A stretch of DNA of 64,000 nt from Paenibacillus urinalis (GTDB taxonomy: Bacteria; Bacillota; Bacilli; Paenibacillales; Paenibacillaceae), in the NCBI RefSeq assembly GCF_028747985.1, contig NZ_CP118108.1:3105501-3169500 (forward strand). The letters are read 5' to 3'. Positions 25,192-33,343 of the stretch are shown piece by piece (the first letter of the stretch is position 1; each line of letters starts with the position of its first letter). The translations under genes and the position numbers were made by a program. The notes under the pieces were generated by a model. The model made no database searches, was not told the origin of the DNA, and saw only the letters and a program-made list of their open reading frames with translations.

Positions 25192-26024
25192 TAGTTCACC
25201 TCCTGTACAATGGACCGGATCTGTTCTTCGGAATAACTTAGATTATTGCTCATAAAGCTGAAATCTACAATTTCTTTGCCATCCGGTGTATTAAAATGCA
25301 TTAACGCCAACGCTTCGTAGATCATGAACTCACTAGGATCCTCAGGAAGCTTCCACTGATATCTTAAGGTGATCCGATCGTCAGGGACCACTTCCTTCGG
25401 ATAAGTGACCTGATCTGCCGGCTTACCGTACAGTGTAAAATCAATGAGTGAAGAGAGCTCTTCCGAATGGGTCATCTCTATCTTCGTTAGCCAGGCTTTA
25501 ACCGCTACTCTCGGGTAATCATGACCGCTTCCATCTGAGGATGCTCCACTTGAACTCATATCCGTGACATATCCTTTATCAGGATAAGGCCGAATAACGA
25601 TCTCACCAATCGGAACCGTCTCTGTAGAACCATCATCGTAATACACCTCAATCTCCCGAATGACGATGTCCTTGTCCTGTTCTGTATCTATCTTCGTATT
25701 CTCTTCCGGTCTGAGATCAATATAAAACCGTTTAAGATTCTGGTAATCATATTCTATTTGGGTTGTTGGACTTCCGATTGCGGTATGAGGCAGCTCTTTA
25801 ATATGAATTTGGCTCACTTTCTTCCCCTGATCCTTATTCTCCAAAAAATAAACCTTGATCTCCGTAAGTTGATTAATGGCAGTCATATACTGCTTAGGAA
25901 ATAACGGTTTATCAAGCTGCATGCTGTTGTAATAAGCCAGATTCCATACCCAGCTAAGCAGGAGCAGCAAGAAAAAGAAGGTCCATTTCCATACCGATTT
26001 CTTGTGTGATGTAAATTTAAGCAA
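25191..26024 (-). CDS. Hypothetical protein with one N-terminal membrane anchor
   Basis: This 277-residue protein has a single membrane helix near the N-terminus (WKWTFFFLLLLLSWVWNLAYY) and a large domain probably outside the membrane, rich in beta-type sequence (KVYFLENKDQGKKVSQIHIKE; REIEVYYDDGSTETVPIGEI). No signal cleavage site is evident. It precedes and overlaps the gene for a six-helix membrane protein, so the pair may form a membrane complex. I recognise no family. Confidence 0.6.
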   Translation of the reverse strand: MLKFTSHKKSVWKWTFFFLLLLLSWVWNLAYYNSMQLDKPLFPKQYMTAINQLTEIKVYFLENKDQGKKVSQIHIKELPHTAIGSPTTQIEYDYQNLKRFYIDLRPEENTKIDTEQDKDIVIREIEVYYDDGSTETVPIGEIVIRPYPDKGYVTDMSSSGASSDGSGHDYPRVAVKAWLTKIEMTHSEELSSLIDFTLYGKPADQVTYPKEVVPDDRITLRYQWKLPEDPSEFMIYEALALMHFNTPDGKEIVDFSFMSNNLSYSEEQIRSIVQEVN

Positions 26025-26116
26025 TCCTTACTTCCTTTCCATTTCAGTTTGTGTTTTTCTGCAAGACTATATATTACCATAATTATTAACTTTACAGACC
26101 CAAACTGCAGAAAAAA

Positions 26117-26141
26117 ACCGCACATTTAATGATGCGCGGCT
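26117..26141 (-). terminator. Intrinsic terminator of the MFS gene
   Basis: On the minus strand AGCCGCGCAT and ATGTGCGGTT pair around ATTAA (plus coordinates 26117-26141) and run into TTTTTCTG. It lies about 115 bases behind the MFS stop, after the 8-base tandem repeat. Confidence 0.7.
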
Positions 26142-26199
26142 GCTCCTTCTTTCTAAACTCCACCAGTTTTGCAACTAAACAACTTGTTCCTTCTGTTCT

Positions 26200-26247
26200 G
26201 TTGCGCTGTTGCTCTGTTGCTCTGTTGCTCTGTTGCTCTGTCGCTTT
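26200..26247. repeat. Tandem array of an 8-base unit behind the MFS gene
   Basis: There are six consecutive 8-base units. The four central ones are perfect GTTGCTCT (26208-26239), flanked by GTTGCGCT before and GTCGCTTT after. The array ends eight bases before the stop codon of the MFS exporter (minus strand), so it lies in its 3' untranslated region. Perfect short-unit arrays like this often vary in copy number by slippage. Confidence 0.85.
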
Positions 26248-26254
26248 ACTGGTA

Positions 26255-27778
26255 CTATTCTACTGCCGGATTCGCGGCCAGTTCCTTCACTTCTTCCTTC
26301 TGTTCAGGCGTTCCGTGGGAACCTCCGCCTGTGTTAACTCTGTTCACGAACAAAGCAATTACAAACCCGGCACAGGCAAGAATGAGCCCAATCATAAATG
26401 CATCCTGCACTCCAGCTGTCATCGCGGCAGCCTGCTCTGTCTGACCTGGGTTTGCTATCCCTGCAAGTGCTTTATTCTGACCGGATTGCATGATGGATAT
26501 AAACACAGCCGCTCCAAGCGCACCAGATGTCTGCTGCAATGTACTCAGCACTGCGGTTCCGTGAGGATATAGCTCAGCAGGCAGAGCATTGAGTCCGTTC
26601 GTTTGGGAAGGCATCATAATCATCGCGATTGAAATCATCAGCACGGTTTGCAGTCCCATTACGATCCATGGCGATTGAAGAAGCTCGGTTTGCATAAAGC
26701 CAATAATCGTCAAGATGAGCATGCTGATGCCTGGAATTAACAACACCCTTGGTCCATACTTGTCGAATAGGCGGCCCATCACGGGAGACATCAGTCCGTT
26801 AAGAAGACCTCCTGGCAGCATGACAAGTCCTGTTGTTAGCGTACTGTACAGAAGGACCTGCTGCAGATATATAGGTAATACCAGCATCATGGCGAACATC
26901 GTCATCGTCACAATGATGGATAACACAACCGCAATAGTGAACATGGAATGACGAAATACCCGCATATCCATGACTGGTGTCTTCAATCTTATCTGACGCA
27001 ATACGAAGAGAATCAAGGAGATTGCACCTGCACCAAGCACATAATAAACGTAACTGCTGACTGCCCCCTCACCGCCGCCTTCTCCAAGGCTTCCGAAGCC
27101 AAATACCAATCCACCAAAGCCAATGGTTGACAGTATAATCGAGATGACATCCAGTTTCGGTCTGGAAGTCCGTGTAACGTTCTTCAGTCTCCAATATCCG
27201 AATAGGATGGTCATCAATACAATCGGAGCAACCAAGAAAAACAGCCATCTCCAAGATAAAAATTGAAGTATAAAACCAGATAAGGTAGGTCCGATTGCAG
27301 GTGCAAACATAAGTACAAGCCCCACCAGTCCCATTGCAGCGCCTCTTCGTTCAATCGGTATGACAGCCAGAATAATGTTGGTCATTAAGGGAATAAGCAC
27401 TGCCGTACCAATGGCCTGCACAACGCGTCCTGATATCAATATTGCGAAGTTTGCGCTGAAGCCGGCGATTAATGTACCTGTTAAGAAAAGAATCATAGCT
27501 GATAAATACAGCTGTCTCGTCGTAAAGCGTTGAACCAGGTAAGCAGACACCGGAATCAATACGCCGATTACAAGCATGTAGCTAGTTGACAACCACTGCG
27601 CCAAATGCGGCTCAATGCTGAGATCACCCATAATTTGAACCAGCGCAACGTTCAGCAGTGTCTCATTAAGTATGGCGACAAATGCCCCTGACAGCAGGAC
27701 GGCAAGTAATTGGCCGACCTTCGGTATCTTTTTATCCTCTCCGCTCGCTGATATTCCTGCCTGCATATTTGCTTCCAC
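26255..27778 (-). CDS. DHA2 (14-helix) MFS multidrug exporter, EmrB/QacA type
   Basis: The 507-residue protein has fourteen hydrophobic segments. Family motifs are visible: LNETLLNVALVQIMGDL (motif D1), QWLSTSYMLVIGVLIP, GRVVQAIGTAVLIPLMTNII (motif B-like) and GAAMGLVGLVLMFAPAIGPTLSGF (motif C, the antiporter signature). It exports drugs or other hydrophobic compounds against protons. GGAGGAGG touches the ATG at 27784, so the GTG at 27778 or the ATG at 27766 is the likelier start. It is divergent from nrdD. No adjacent regulator was seen. Confidence 0.87.
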   Translation of the reverse strand: MEANMQAGISASGEDKKIPKVGQLLAVLLSGAFVAILNETLLNVALVQIMGDLSIEPHLAQWLSTSYMLVIGVLIPVSAYLVQRFTTRQLYLSAMILFLTGTLIAGFSANFAILISGRVVQAIGTAVLIPLMTNIILAVIPIERRGAAMGLVGLVLMFAPAIGPTLSGFILQFLSWRWLFFLVAPIVLMTILFGYWRLKNVTRTSRPKLDVISIILSTIGFGGLVFGFGSLGEGGGEGAVSSYVYYVLGAGAISLILFVLRQIRLKTPVMDMRVFRHSMFTIAVVLSIIVTMTMFAMMLVLPIYLQQVLLYSTLTTGLVMLPGGLLNGLMSPVMGRLFDKYGPRVLLIPGISMLILTIIGFMQTELLQSPWIVMGLQTVLMISIAMIMMPSQTNGLNALPAELYPHGTAVLSTLQQTSGALGAAVFISIMQSGQNKALAGIANPGQTEQAAAMTAGVQDAFMIGLILACAGFVIALFVNRVNTGGGSHGTPEQKEEVKELAANPAVE

Positions 27779-27980
27779 TCCCATCCTCCTCCATCTTTGT
27801 TTTCATCGTTACTGATGAATTTTGCAATTCCAAGAAAAAATGCAATCCAAACATAGCATGGTTCCAGAGCTTTGTATCGGTGGTTTATGTCTTAAATCAT
27901 TTTCTACCACCCTGCTTTAAGGCAGGTGTATGTCATAAACAGCAGCAAGCCACTGTGATATTTGTCATACCCATTTCTAT

Positions 27981-27995
27981 ATATAGTAATTATCA
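27981..27995 (+). promoter_or_regulatory. Possible Fur/PerR-type box upstream of nrdD
   Basis: ATATAGTAATTATCA matches 11 of the 14 specified bases of the PerR/Fur-type dyad TTATAATNATTATAA. It lies 74-88 bases before the nrdD start. The region is AT-rich, so chance resemblance is quite possible. Confidence 0.25.
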
Positions 27996-28068
27996 TAAAT
28001 ATAAACATCTACATATTGTATGTATGTCTACATCATTTCATATATTCAAAATTCAAAGGAGGAGCAAA

Positions 28069-30036
28069 ATGGCACAAATGGAAGCTGCGATGACAATGCA
28101 GAAGAAATCAGGTGACCTCCCCGATATGATCAAACGGATTATTGACTCAAAGGAACAGGATGTGCTTCGGGAAAATGCGAACTTGAACGGAGACTCTTTC
28201 AGTGGGAAGATGAGCAAGATTGGTTCTGAAGCATCTAAGGAATTCGCATTAAAACATATTCTCCCCCCTTATGTCGCACGAGCTGTTGAACAAGGATATA
28301 TTTATGTTCACGATCTGGACCAATATGCACTGGGCACCACAAATTGTATATTTATTCCGTTTGACCGCCTGTTAGAACGAGGATTCAACACGGGGAATGG
28401 CTCGGTCAGAACACCAAGATCGATTATGTCAGCCATGGCACTCGTGGCCATTATTTTTCAATCTCAGCAGAATAGTCAGTTCGGTGGTGTATCCGCCAGC
28501 AAGATCGATTGGGACCTGGCTCCTTATGTGAATCGCTCCTTCATCAAACATTACCGCAAAGGACAGCGATTGTTTGAAGAAATTAGAGCAATCGAAGATA
28601 CAGACATCCACTTTGCAAGCGAGAAGGCACGTTCCCTCTCACCCAAATCCTTCACATTTGCTCATGAAGAAACGATCCTAGAAACAAGACAAGCTGCCGA
28701 ATCGCTGATACATAATTTGAATACCATGAGCAGCCGCGCTGGCGGTCAGATTCCTTTCACATCATTGAATTACGGAATGTGCACCTCACCAGAGGGGCGA
28801 CTCGTGTCCCACTCTCTTCTCGATGCGGCGATCTCAGGCTTGGGTCATGGGGAAACGCCTGTGTTTCCGCAGCATATTTTCCAGTGCAAGCAAGGTGTAA
28901 ATCAGCAGGAAGGCGATCCAAATTATGATCTGTTCTTAAAGGCAGTAGACTGCACCAGCCGCAGGCTGTACCCCAATTTTGTAAATGTCGATGCTTCATT
29001 CAACCTCCCTTACTATCGGGAAGGAGAACCAGATACGATTATTGCGACGATGGGCTGCAGAACGAGAACGATTGCAGATCGTTTTGGCAGAAACAGGCTG
29101 TCTGGGAAGGGCAATCTCTCTTTTAATACGGTCAATTTGGTCAAACTAGGCATTGAGCACGGCATCATTCTTCATCAACGGCGCTCGGCTAATCTGGACG
29201 GTTTTTATAAAAATCTGCATTATTCCATGGAGACTGCCCTCTCGGGTCTACTCCATCGATACTCACTCCAATCCATTCAGCCTGCCAAAGCTTCTGATTT
29301 CATGATGAGAGAAGGTGTCTGGGAAGGCGGAGAACAGCTACATCCTGACGAACCAGTTGGCGAGCTCCTGAAGCATGGGACACTCTCTATCGGATTCATT
29401 GGACTGGCTGAATGCCTCAAGGCCCTTCTTGGACAGCATCATGGGGAAAGTGAGCTTGCCTATAAGGAAGGAGTCAAAATTGTTGAAACGATGCGGGCAT
29501 TCTGTGATCGCAAAAGTGAGGAGTATAACCTTAATATTACGCTCTTTGCCACTCCGGCAGAGGGGTTATCCGGCAAATTTACGCAGATGGATAGAGAACA
29601 ATATGGACAGATACCTGAAGTCACGGATCGGGAATATTACACGAATTCCTTTCATATTCCTGTCTATTACTCCATGAGCTGTGCCCGAAAAATAGAGCTT
29701 GAGTCTCCTTTTCACGAATTGTGCAATGCTGGTGCAATCTCCTATGTAGAGCTGGATGGAAATGTTCGCCATAATCAAATGGCTTTACGCAAGATCATTC
29801 AGTATGCGCTCGCACAAAATATGGGTTATTTCTCTGTTAATCACCCGATTGACCGATGTCCTGATTGCGGATATGAAGGGGTTATCGGTACATCATGTCC
29901 CTCTTGTGGTGTGACTGAAGAACAAGTCCATTTTAGCCGGCTGCGCAGAGTTACAGGATACTTGACCGGAGATTACACAATCCGATTTAACGAGGCCAAG
30001 CAAGCTGAGGTACGTGATCGGGTGAAGCATCAATGA
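28069..30036 (+). CDS. nrdD: Anaerobic ribonucleoside-triphosphate reductase NrdD
   Basis: This 655-residue class III reductase makes deoxyribonucleotides without oxygen by a glycyl radical. Typical blocks are GYIYVHDLDQYALGTTNCIF, SQQNSQFGGVSASKIDWDLAPYV and HLPD-region equivalents. Near the end are the zinc knuckle CPDC...CPSC (about 606-624) and the radical Gly in RRVTGYLTGDY. No N-terminal ATP-cone is seen, so it is shorter than the E. coli enzyme. AAAGGAGG precedes ATG 28069; the frame is open 129 codons further upstream but without a site or similarity. It overlaps nrdG by ATGA. Confidence 0.93.
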   Translation: MAQMEAAMTMQKKSGDLPDMIKRIIDSKEQDVLRENANLNGDSFSGKMSKIGSEASKEFALKHILPPYVARAVEQGYIYVHDLDQYALGTTNCIFIPFDRLLERGFNTGNGSVRTPRSIMSAMALVAIIFQSQQNSQFGGVSASKIDWDLAPYVNRSFIKHYRKGQRLFEEIRAIEDTDIHFASEKARSLSPKSFTFAHEETILETRQAAESLIHNLNTMSSRAGGQIPFTSLNYGMCTSPEGRLVSHSLLDAAISGLGHGETPVFPQHIFQCKQGVNQQEGDPNYDLFLKAVDCTSRRLYPNFVNVDASFNLPYYREGEPDTIIATMGCRTRTIADRFGRNRLSGKGNLSFNTVNLVKLGIEHGIILHQRRSANLDGFYKNLHYSMETALSGLLHRYSLQSIQPAKASDFMMREGVWEGGEQLHPDEPVGELLKHGTLSIGFIGLAECLKALLGQHHGESELAYKEGVKIVETMRAFCDRKSEEYNLNITLFATPAEGLSGKFTQMDREQYGQIPEVTDREYYTNSFHIPVYYSMSCARKIELESPFHELCNAGAISYVELDGNVRHNQMALRKIIQYALAQNMGYFSVNHPIDRCPDCGYEGVIGTSCPSCGVTEEQVHFSRLRRVTGYLTGDYTIRFNEAKQAEVRDRVKHQ

Positions 30037-30545
30037 ATATATGCGGGTATATCCCTGAATCCGTTAATGAAGGGGCAGGACTGCGAGCCGTCGTGTTTAT
30101 CAGTGGGTGCCGGCATGCCTGCCCTGGCTGTTTTAACAAGGATTCATGGGATTTTGAGGCAGGCACACCATTTACAGAAGCAGAACAGATGCGCATCATT
30201 CGAGATATTAAACATAACCCTCTTGTGGATGGTTTGACTTTATGCGGCGGAGATCCATTTTTCTCGGCAGAGGAATGCATTCAATTTATCGAGCATTTCA
30301 AAGAGCATTGTCCTGACAAAACGATCTGGGCCTATTCCGGCTTTACCTTTGAAGCACTGCTTGCCAACAGGAAACGCAAACAACTTCTGCTTCTGTGTGA
30401 CATGCTTATCGATGGGAGGTTTATAGAGGAGAAGAAGGACGTAAGTCTACTCTATCGGGGAAGTCGTAATCAGAGAATTATTGATGTAAAATGCAGCTTG
30501 AGGAGCAACAGAATCGTGCTATATAACGAGGGAGTAAGTTATTAA
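30033..30545 (+). CDS. nrdG: Anaerobic ribonucleotide reductase activase NrdG
   Basis: This 170-residue radical SAM protein has the cluster motif CRHACPGCF (CxxxCxxC) near residue 26, then the SAM-binding GGDPFFSAE and WAYSGFTFE. It uses S-adenosylmethionine and a 4Fe-4S cluster to create the glycyl radical of NrdD. It is translationally coupled to nrdD (ATGA overlap at 30033-30036). Its TAA shares bases with the stop of the convergent DUF1796 gene. The length is normal for the family. Confidence 0.93.
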   Translation: MNICGYIPESVNEGAGLRAVVFISGCRHACPGCFNKDSWDFEAGTPFTEAEQMRIIRDIKHNPLVDGLTLCGGDPFFSAEECIQFIEHFKEHCPDKTIWAYSGFTFEALLANRKRKQLLLLCDMLIDGRFIEEKKDVSLLYRGSRNQRIIDVKCSLRSNRIVLYNEGVSY

Positions 30546-31177
30546 TATTGCGTCGCATATATATCCTGAAGAATGTACCGCCAGATGCCATGATTGTCTT
30601 CAAACATATTATCGACTTGAGGGATCAGCAGGGTGCAAACGTTGGGGAGCTCCCAATCCATTTCTACCACATTTTGAACCGAAGCATGGTTAACTACCAA
30701 GAGCCTGAATTCACCTGCTGTGATCTGTTGCAATACATCAATCAGCTCAGACGTTTCATGCCGTGTAGCCTCTGTACGTAAAAACAAAGTTCTCTTGTTA
30801 AGGTTCATTCTATTCAAGAATCGTGCGGATCTACGCTCTATTTTATCTTGTAATATGGAATAGCTGGCTAAATGATGAGGGGTGTTCAGTACCAGTGGAA
30901 AATCATGATGTGAGTATATATCATATGCAGCATCTCTCACAATATAGCACTCTGCCAGTGGATTAACCCCGATTACAGCCATATTCTCAGGCTGCATCAT
31001 ATATTTGAAGCGATTACGAAGCAGCTCCGTTACACCTGACAGCTGAGGTGTAATCATCCAGTCGATGACGCCTGCCATTGTACGAATTCGGCTGTGATTC
31101 AACTGACTTGCAGCCAGACAATTGTGACCAAGACTATAAGCAACGTCATAGTGCCCTTTAATATCTGCCCACTTCAC
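30542..31177 (-). CDS. DUF1796 family putative papain-like cysteine peptidase
   Basis: The 211-residue protein opens with KGHYDVAYSLGHNCLAASQL, the conserved entry of DUF1796 proteins whose Cys (in HNCLA) is the proposed nucleophile, followed by AGVIDWMITPQLSG. Further on, FPLVLNTPHHLASYSILQ holds candidate His residues. The upstream frame is open, but AAAGGAGG lies ten bases before the GTG at 31177. The family has no known substrate and is sometimes found near surface-polysaccharide or phage genes. It is tail-to-tail with nrdG with overlapping stops, so no terminator separates them. Confidence 0.7.
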   Translation of the reverse strand: MKWADIKGHYDVAYSLGHNCLAASQLNHSRIRTMAGVIDWMITPQLSGVTELLRNRFKYMMQPENMAVIGVNPLAECYIVRDAAYDIYSHHDFPLVLNTPHHLASYSILQDKIERRSARFLNRMNLNKRTLFLRTEATRHETSELIDVLQQITAGEFRLLVVNHASVQNVVEMDWELPNVCTLLIPQVDNMFEDNHGIWRYILQDIYATQY

Positions 31178-31313
31178 CAGATAGGATCCTCCTTTATAAT
31201 TCACGTCTCCATATAGTAGATTACGTTAGTGCCATGGCTGCTTGTATTCCAATCTATTTATTGTTAAATTGATGCATTTGATATAATACCTTCACCCATA
31301 ATTATTAAAAAAA

Positions 31314-31334
31314 GCCCGCTGTCAAACAGCGGGC
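31314..31334 (-). terminator. Intrinsic terminator of the SDR gene
   Basis: GCCCGCTGT (31314-31322) and ACAGCGGGC (31326-31334) form a GC-rich 9-bp stem with a 3-base loop, followed on the minus strand by TTTTTTTAATAA. Confidence 0.92.
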
Positions 31335-31363
31335 CTTATCTATTCTATTTAAACACAACAATC

Positions 31364-32122
31364 TTAGTATGCCATCCATCCGGCATCTGCGCTAATTACC
31401 GTGCCGTTCACGAAGCTGGCTTCGTCGGATGCGAGGAACAAGGCAACCTGAGCAATCTCAGCTGGTTTACCGATACGTGGATTGATAGCCAGTCCTGCTT
31501 GGGAGCGGCCCATGCCATACTGACTCACTCCAGTCATGGATGCGCTGATGTTAGTCTCTACTCCACCTGGAGCAATAGCCACACATCTGATTCCTTCTTT
31601 AGCGTACATGAAGCCTGTATTTTTGGTGAAGCCAACAACAGCATGCTTGGATGCTGTATAAGAAGCACCTGCACGAGCACCTTGAAGTCCACCAGCGGAT
31701 GCAATGTTGATAATAACGCCGCTTTGCTTCTCCATGAAGATCGGAAGCACTTTACGTGTAGCACGCATTACGCTCGTCGTATTGATAGCGAAAATACGCT
31801 CCCATTTCTCATCTTCAACCTCACCAGCCGGTTCAAAGTTGTCCATAATTCCGGCATTGTTCACCAGAACATCCACCGTACCGTATTTCTCCACTGTTGT
31901 ATCAATCAGCGTATTAATATCTTCCAGAGAAGCGACGTTGGTCTTAATTGCAAAAGCCTCTCCACCCGCTGCTTTAATCGTTTCGACGGTTGCGTTAGCA
32001 CCTTCTAGATTTAGATCGGACACGACAACCTTTGCTCCTTCTTGAGCATATAGGATCGCTGTTTCTTTACCCATACCGGAAGCAGCACCTGTAATAATAG
32101 CTACTTTGTTTTGAAGTCTCAT
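31364..32122 (-). CDS. Short-chain dehydrogenase/reductase (glucose/ribitol dehydrogenase type)
   Basis: The 252-residue enzyme is a classical SDR. The cofactor motif is ITGAASGMGKETAILYAQ (TGxxxGxG), with Asp in VVSDLNLEGAN favouring NAD, then NNAGIMD. The catalytic Ser is in IINIASAGGLQG and YxxxK is in GASYTASKHAVVGF. The C-terminal SDEASFVNGTVISADAGWMAY is typical. It oxidises or reduces a small alcohol, sugar or ketone. It is divergent from a TetR regulator with palindromes between, so it is very probably that regulator's target. The substrate is unknown. Confidence 0.9.
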   Translation of the reverse strand: MRLQNKVAIITGAASGMGKETAILYAQEGAKVVVSDLNLEGANATVETIKAAGGEAFAIKTNVASLEDINTLIDTTVEKYGTVDVLVNNAGIMDNFEPAGEVEDEKWERIFAINTTSVMRATRKVLPIFMEKQSGVIINIASAGGLQGARAGASYTASKHAVVGFTKNTGFMYAKEGIRCVAIAPGGVETNISASMTGVSQYGMGRSQAGLAINPRIGKPAEIAQVALFLASDEASFVNGTVISADAGWMAY

Positions 32123-32171
32123 TTTGTATAACCTCCTATATTATCGTATGCGTTTACATTGATAAAATAAC

Positions 32172-32183
32172 GAACAATTGTTC
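32172..32183. promoter_or_regulatory. Candidate TetR operator between the SDR and TetR genes
   Basis: GAACAATTGTTC is a perfect 12-base palindrome between the divergent starts. A related sequence, AAACAATTATTC (32219-32230), overlaps the -35 (TTGAAT on the minus strand, 32227-32232) of a likely SDR promoter whose -10 is TATAAT at 32203-32208 with an 18-base spacer. The palindrome would then lie just downstream of the SDR transcription start, a normal repressor position. Confidence 0.6.
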
Positions 32184-32325
32184 ATTAACTGTTCACTTTT
32201 ATATTATAATGAATGTGCAAACAATTATTCAATCAGCAAAAAAGCAGCGATTTGTATGCTAACATACAATTACACAGTTAAATGTCTATTAACACATTTT
32301 CTATCTCAATAGGAGGTCTTCGAGA

Positions 32326-32904
32326 ATGACGGATACGCATGATTCCATCGATCGTAGGATCGTTAAATCGAAGCAGGCACTGAAGGATGCACTCATCCAA
32401 CTGATGAAAAAAAAAGAATTCAAAGAGATATCGATCACTGACTTGGTTCAGGTAGCTAATCTTAACCGCGGCACCTTCTACAAGCATTATCAGTATAAAG
32501 AAGATATATTAGAGGAAGTCTTAGATGATGTGATTTCCGATCTGATTGAATCCTATCGTGATCCTTATATGCATGTCGAGGTGCTGGATATCAGCAAATT
32601 GACCTCTGCTGCTGTAAAGGTATTTGATCATGTATATAAATTCGCTGATTTCTATATTCTGATCGTTAAATCAGACAAGTTATCCGGTTTCCAGAATCGT
32701 ATCTGCAACGTACTGAAGGATCTGTCTCTCGAGAGCATATCAGAGCACGGACCACATACGAAGATCAATCCTGACATCCAAGCCAGCTACATTGCTTATG
32801 CTATCTTCGGCATTATTATTGAATGGATTAATGGCGGCCTTACCTTTAGCCCAGAATATATGTCTGAACAGCTGCTTGAGATTGTAAGTCAGAATAAAGA
32901 ATGA
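32326..32904 (+). CDS. TetR/AcrR family transcriptional regulator
   Basis: The 192-residue protein has the N-terminal TetR DNA-binding domain: RRIVKSKQALKDALIQLMKK, then FKEISITDLVQVANLNRGTFYKHYQYKEDIL with the recognition helix in NRGTFYKHY. The C-terminal ligand-binding half is of the TetR_C_33/DhaS-like kind, with the late EWINGGLTFSPEYMSEQLL. It most likely represses the divergent dehydrogenase and itself through the palindromes in between. GGAGGT precedes the ATG. Confidence 0.88.
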   Translation: MTDTHDSIDRRIVKSKQALKDALIQLMKKKEFKEISITDLVQVANLNRGTFYKHYQYKEDILEEVLDDVISDLIESYRDPYMHVEVLDISKLTSAAVKVFDHVYKFADFYILIVKSDKLSGFQNRICNVLKDLSLESISEHGPHTKINPDIQASYIAYAIFGIIIEWINGGLTFSPEYMSEQLLEIVSQNKE

Positions 32905-33049
32905 ATAAGAAGGTTATGTGAATTCCCATTGAAAATGGTGTCCAGCTGTCATTCCCTGAATGTTTCATTGATCCGAAACAGAGGTAATGACGTACATATT
33001 TACGCTGACCAGCGTGCATACTAAGTCAAGAATGGAAAGGGTGATTCTA

Positions 33050-33220
33050 GTGACTCACGATAAAACCGATCGCGGAGCTGGCGTGGAACCGATTCCTGAA
33101 TCAGACAAGAACCATAAGCCTTTTGACGTACTTGATCAATCCGGTTCTATAACGAAAGCCAACTTGACCGAAGATATACTGGAGGCGCCGGATGAGGAAC
33201 AGAAAACAAAAAAGCGATAA
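33050..33220 (+). CDS. Small hypothetical hydrophilic protein, 56 residues
   Basis: A GTG at 33050 follows GGAAAGGGTGA at normal spacing. The product (THDKTDRGAGVEPIPESDKN...) is very charged and Pro/Asp rich, ends in a run of Lys, and looks unstructured. The frame is open upstream to an ATG at 32987 but that has no site. Inverted arms GAAGCGCGG (33225-33233) and CCGCGCTTC (33271-33279) directly after the stop could end its transcript. Such small acidic proteins are common in Paenibacillus; the function is unknown. Confidence 0.5.
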   Translation: MTHDKTDRGAGVEPIPESDKNHKPFDVLDQSGSITKANLTEDILEAPDEEQKTKKR

Positions 33221-33293
33221 GCAGGAAGCGCGGGGTATTTGGCTCTCATCCGCATATCGTCGCAGCTATTCCGCGCTTCATCATTCTCATAAG

Positions 33294-33330
33294 ACGTATA
33301 AGCCTACTGACGAATAGTAGGCTTATACGT
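33294..33330. terminator. Perfect 15-bp stem behind the GH78 gene
   Basis: ACGTATAAGCCTACT (33294-33308) and AGTAGGCTTATACGT (33316-33330) pair without mismatch around a 7-base loop. Neither side has a real U-run (AATATT on plus, CTTATG on minus), so termination may depend on stem strength, or the structure may protect the GH78 mRNA end. Confidence 0.6.
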
Positions 33331-33343
33331 AATATTCAGTAAA

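Noticed and set aside
26129..26572. Plus-strand 147-codon frame across the 8-base repeat
   Set aside because: It runs antisense to the MFS gene and through its terminator and the tandem repeat, giving Leu/Cys repeats with no similarity.
27900..27960. Stretch AGCCACTGTGA upstream of nrdD resembling the end of a cobalamin riboswitch
   Set aside because: The other conserved blocks of the B12 aptamer (GGGAA, GGTGNAAATCC, B12 box in order) are absent, and NrdD does not use cobalamin.
27682..28068. 129-codon N-terminal extension of nrdD
   Set aside because: It overlaps the divergent MFS gene and promoter region, has no NrdD similarity and no ATP-cone, and a strong AAAGGAGG marks the start at 28069.
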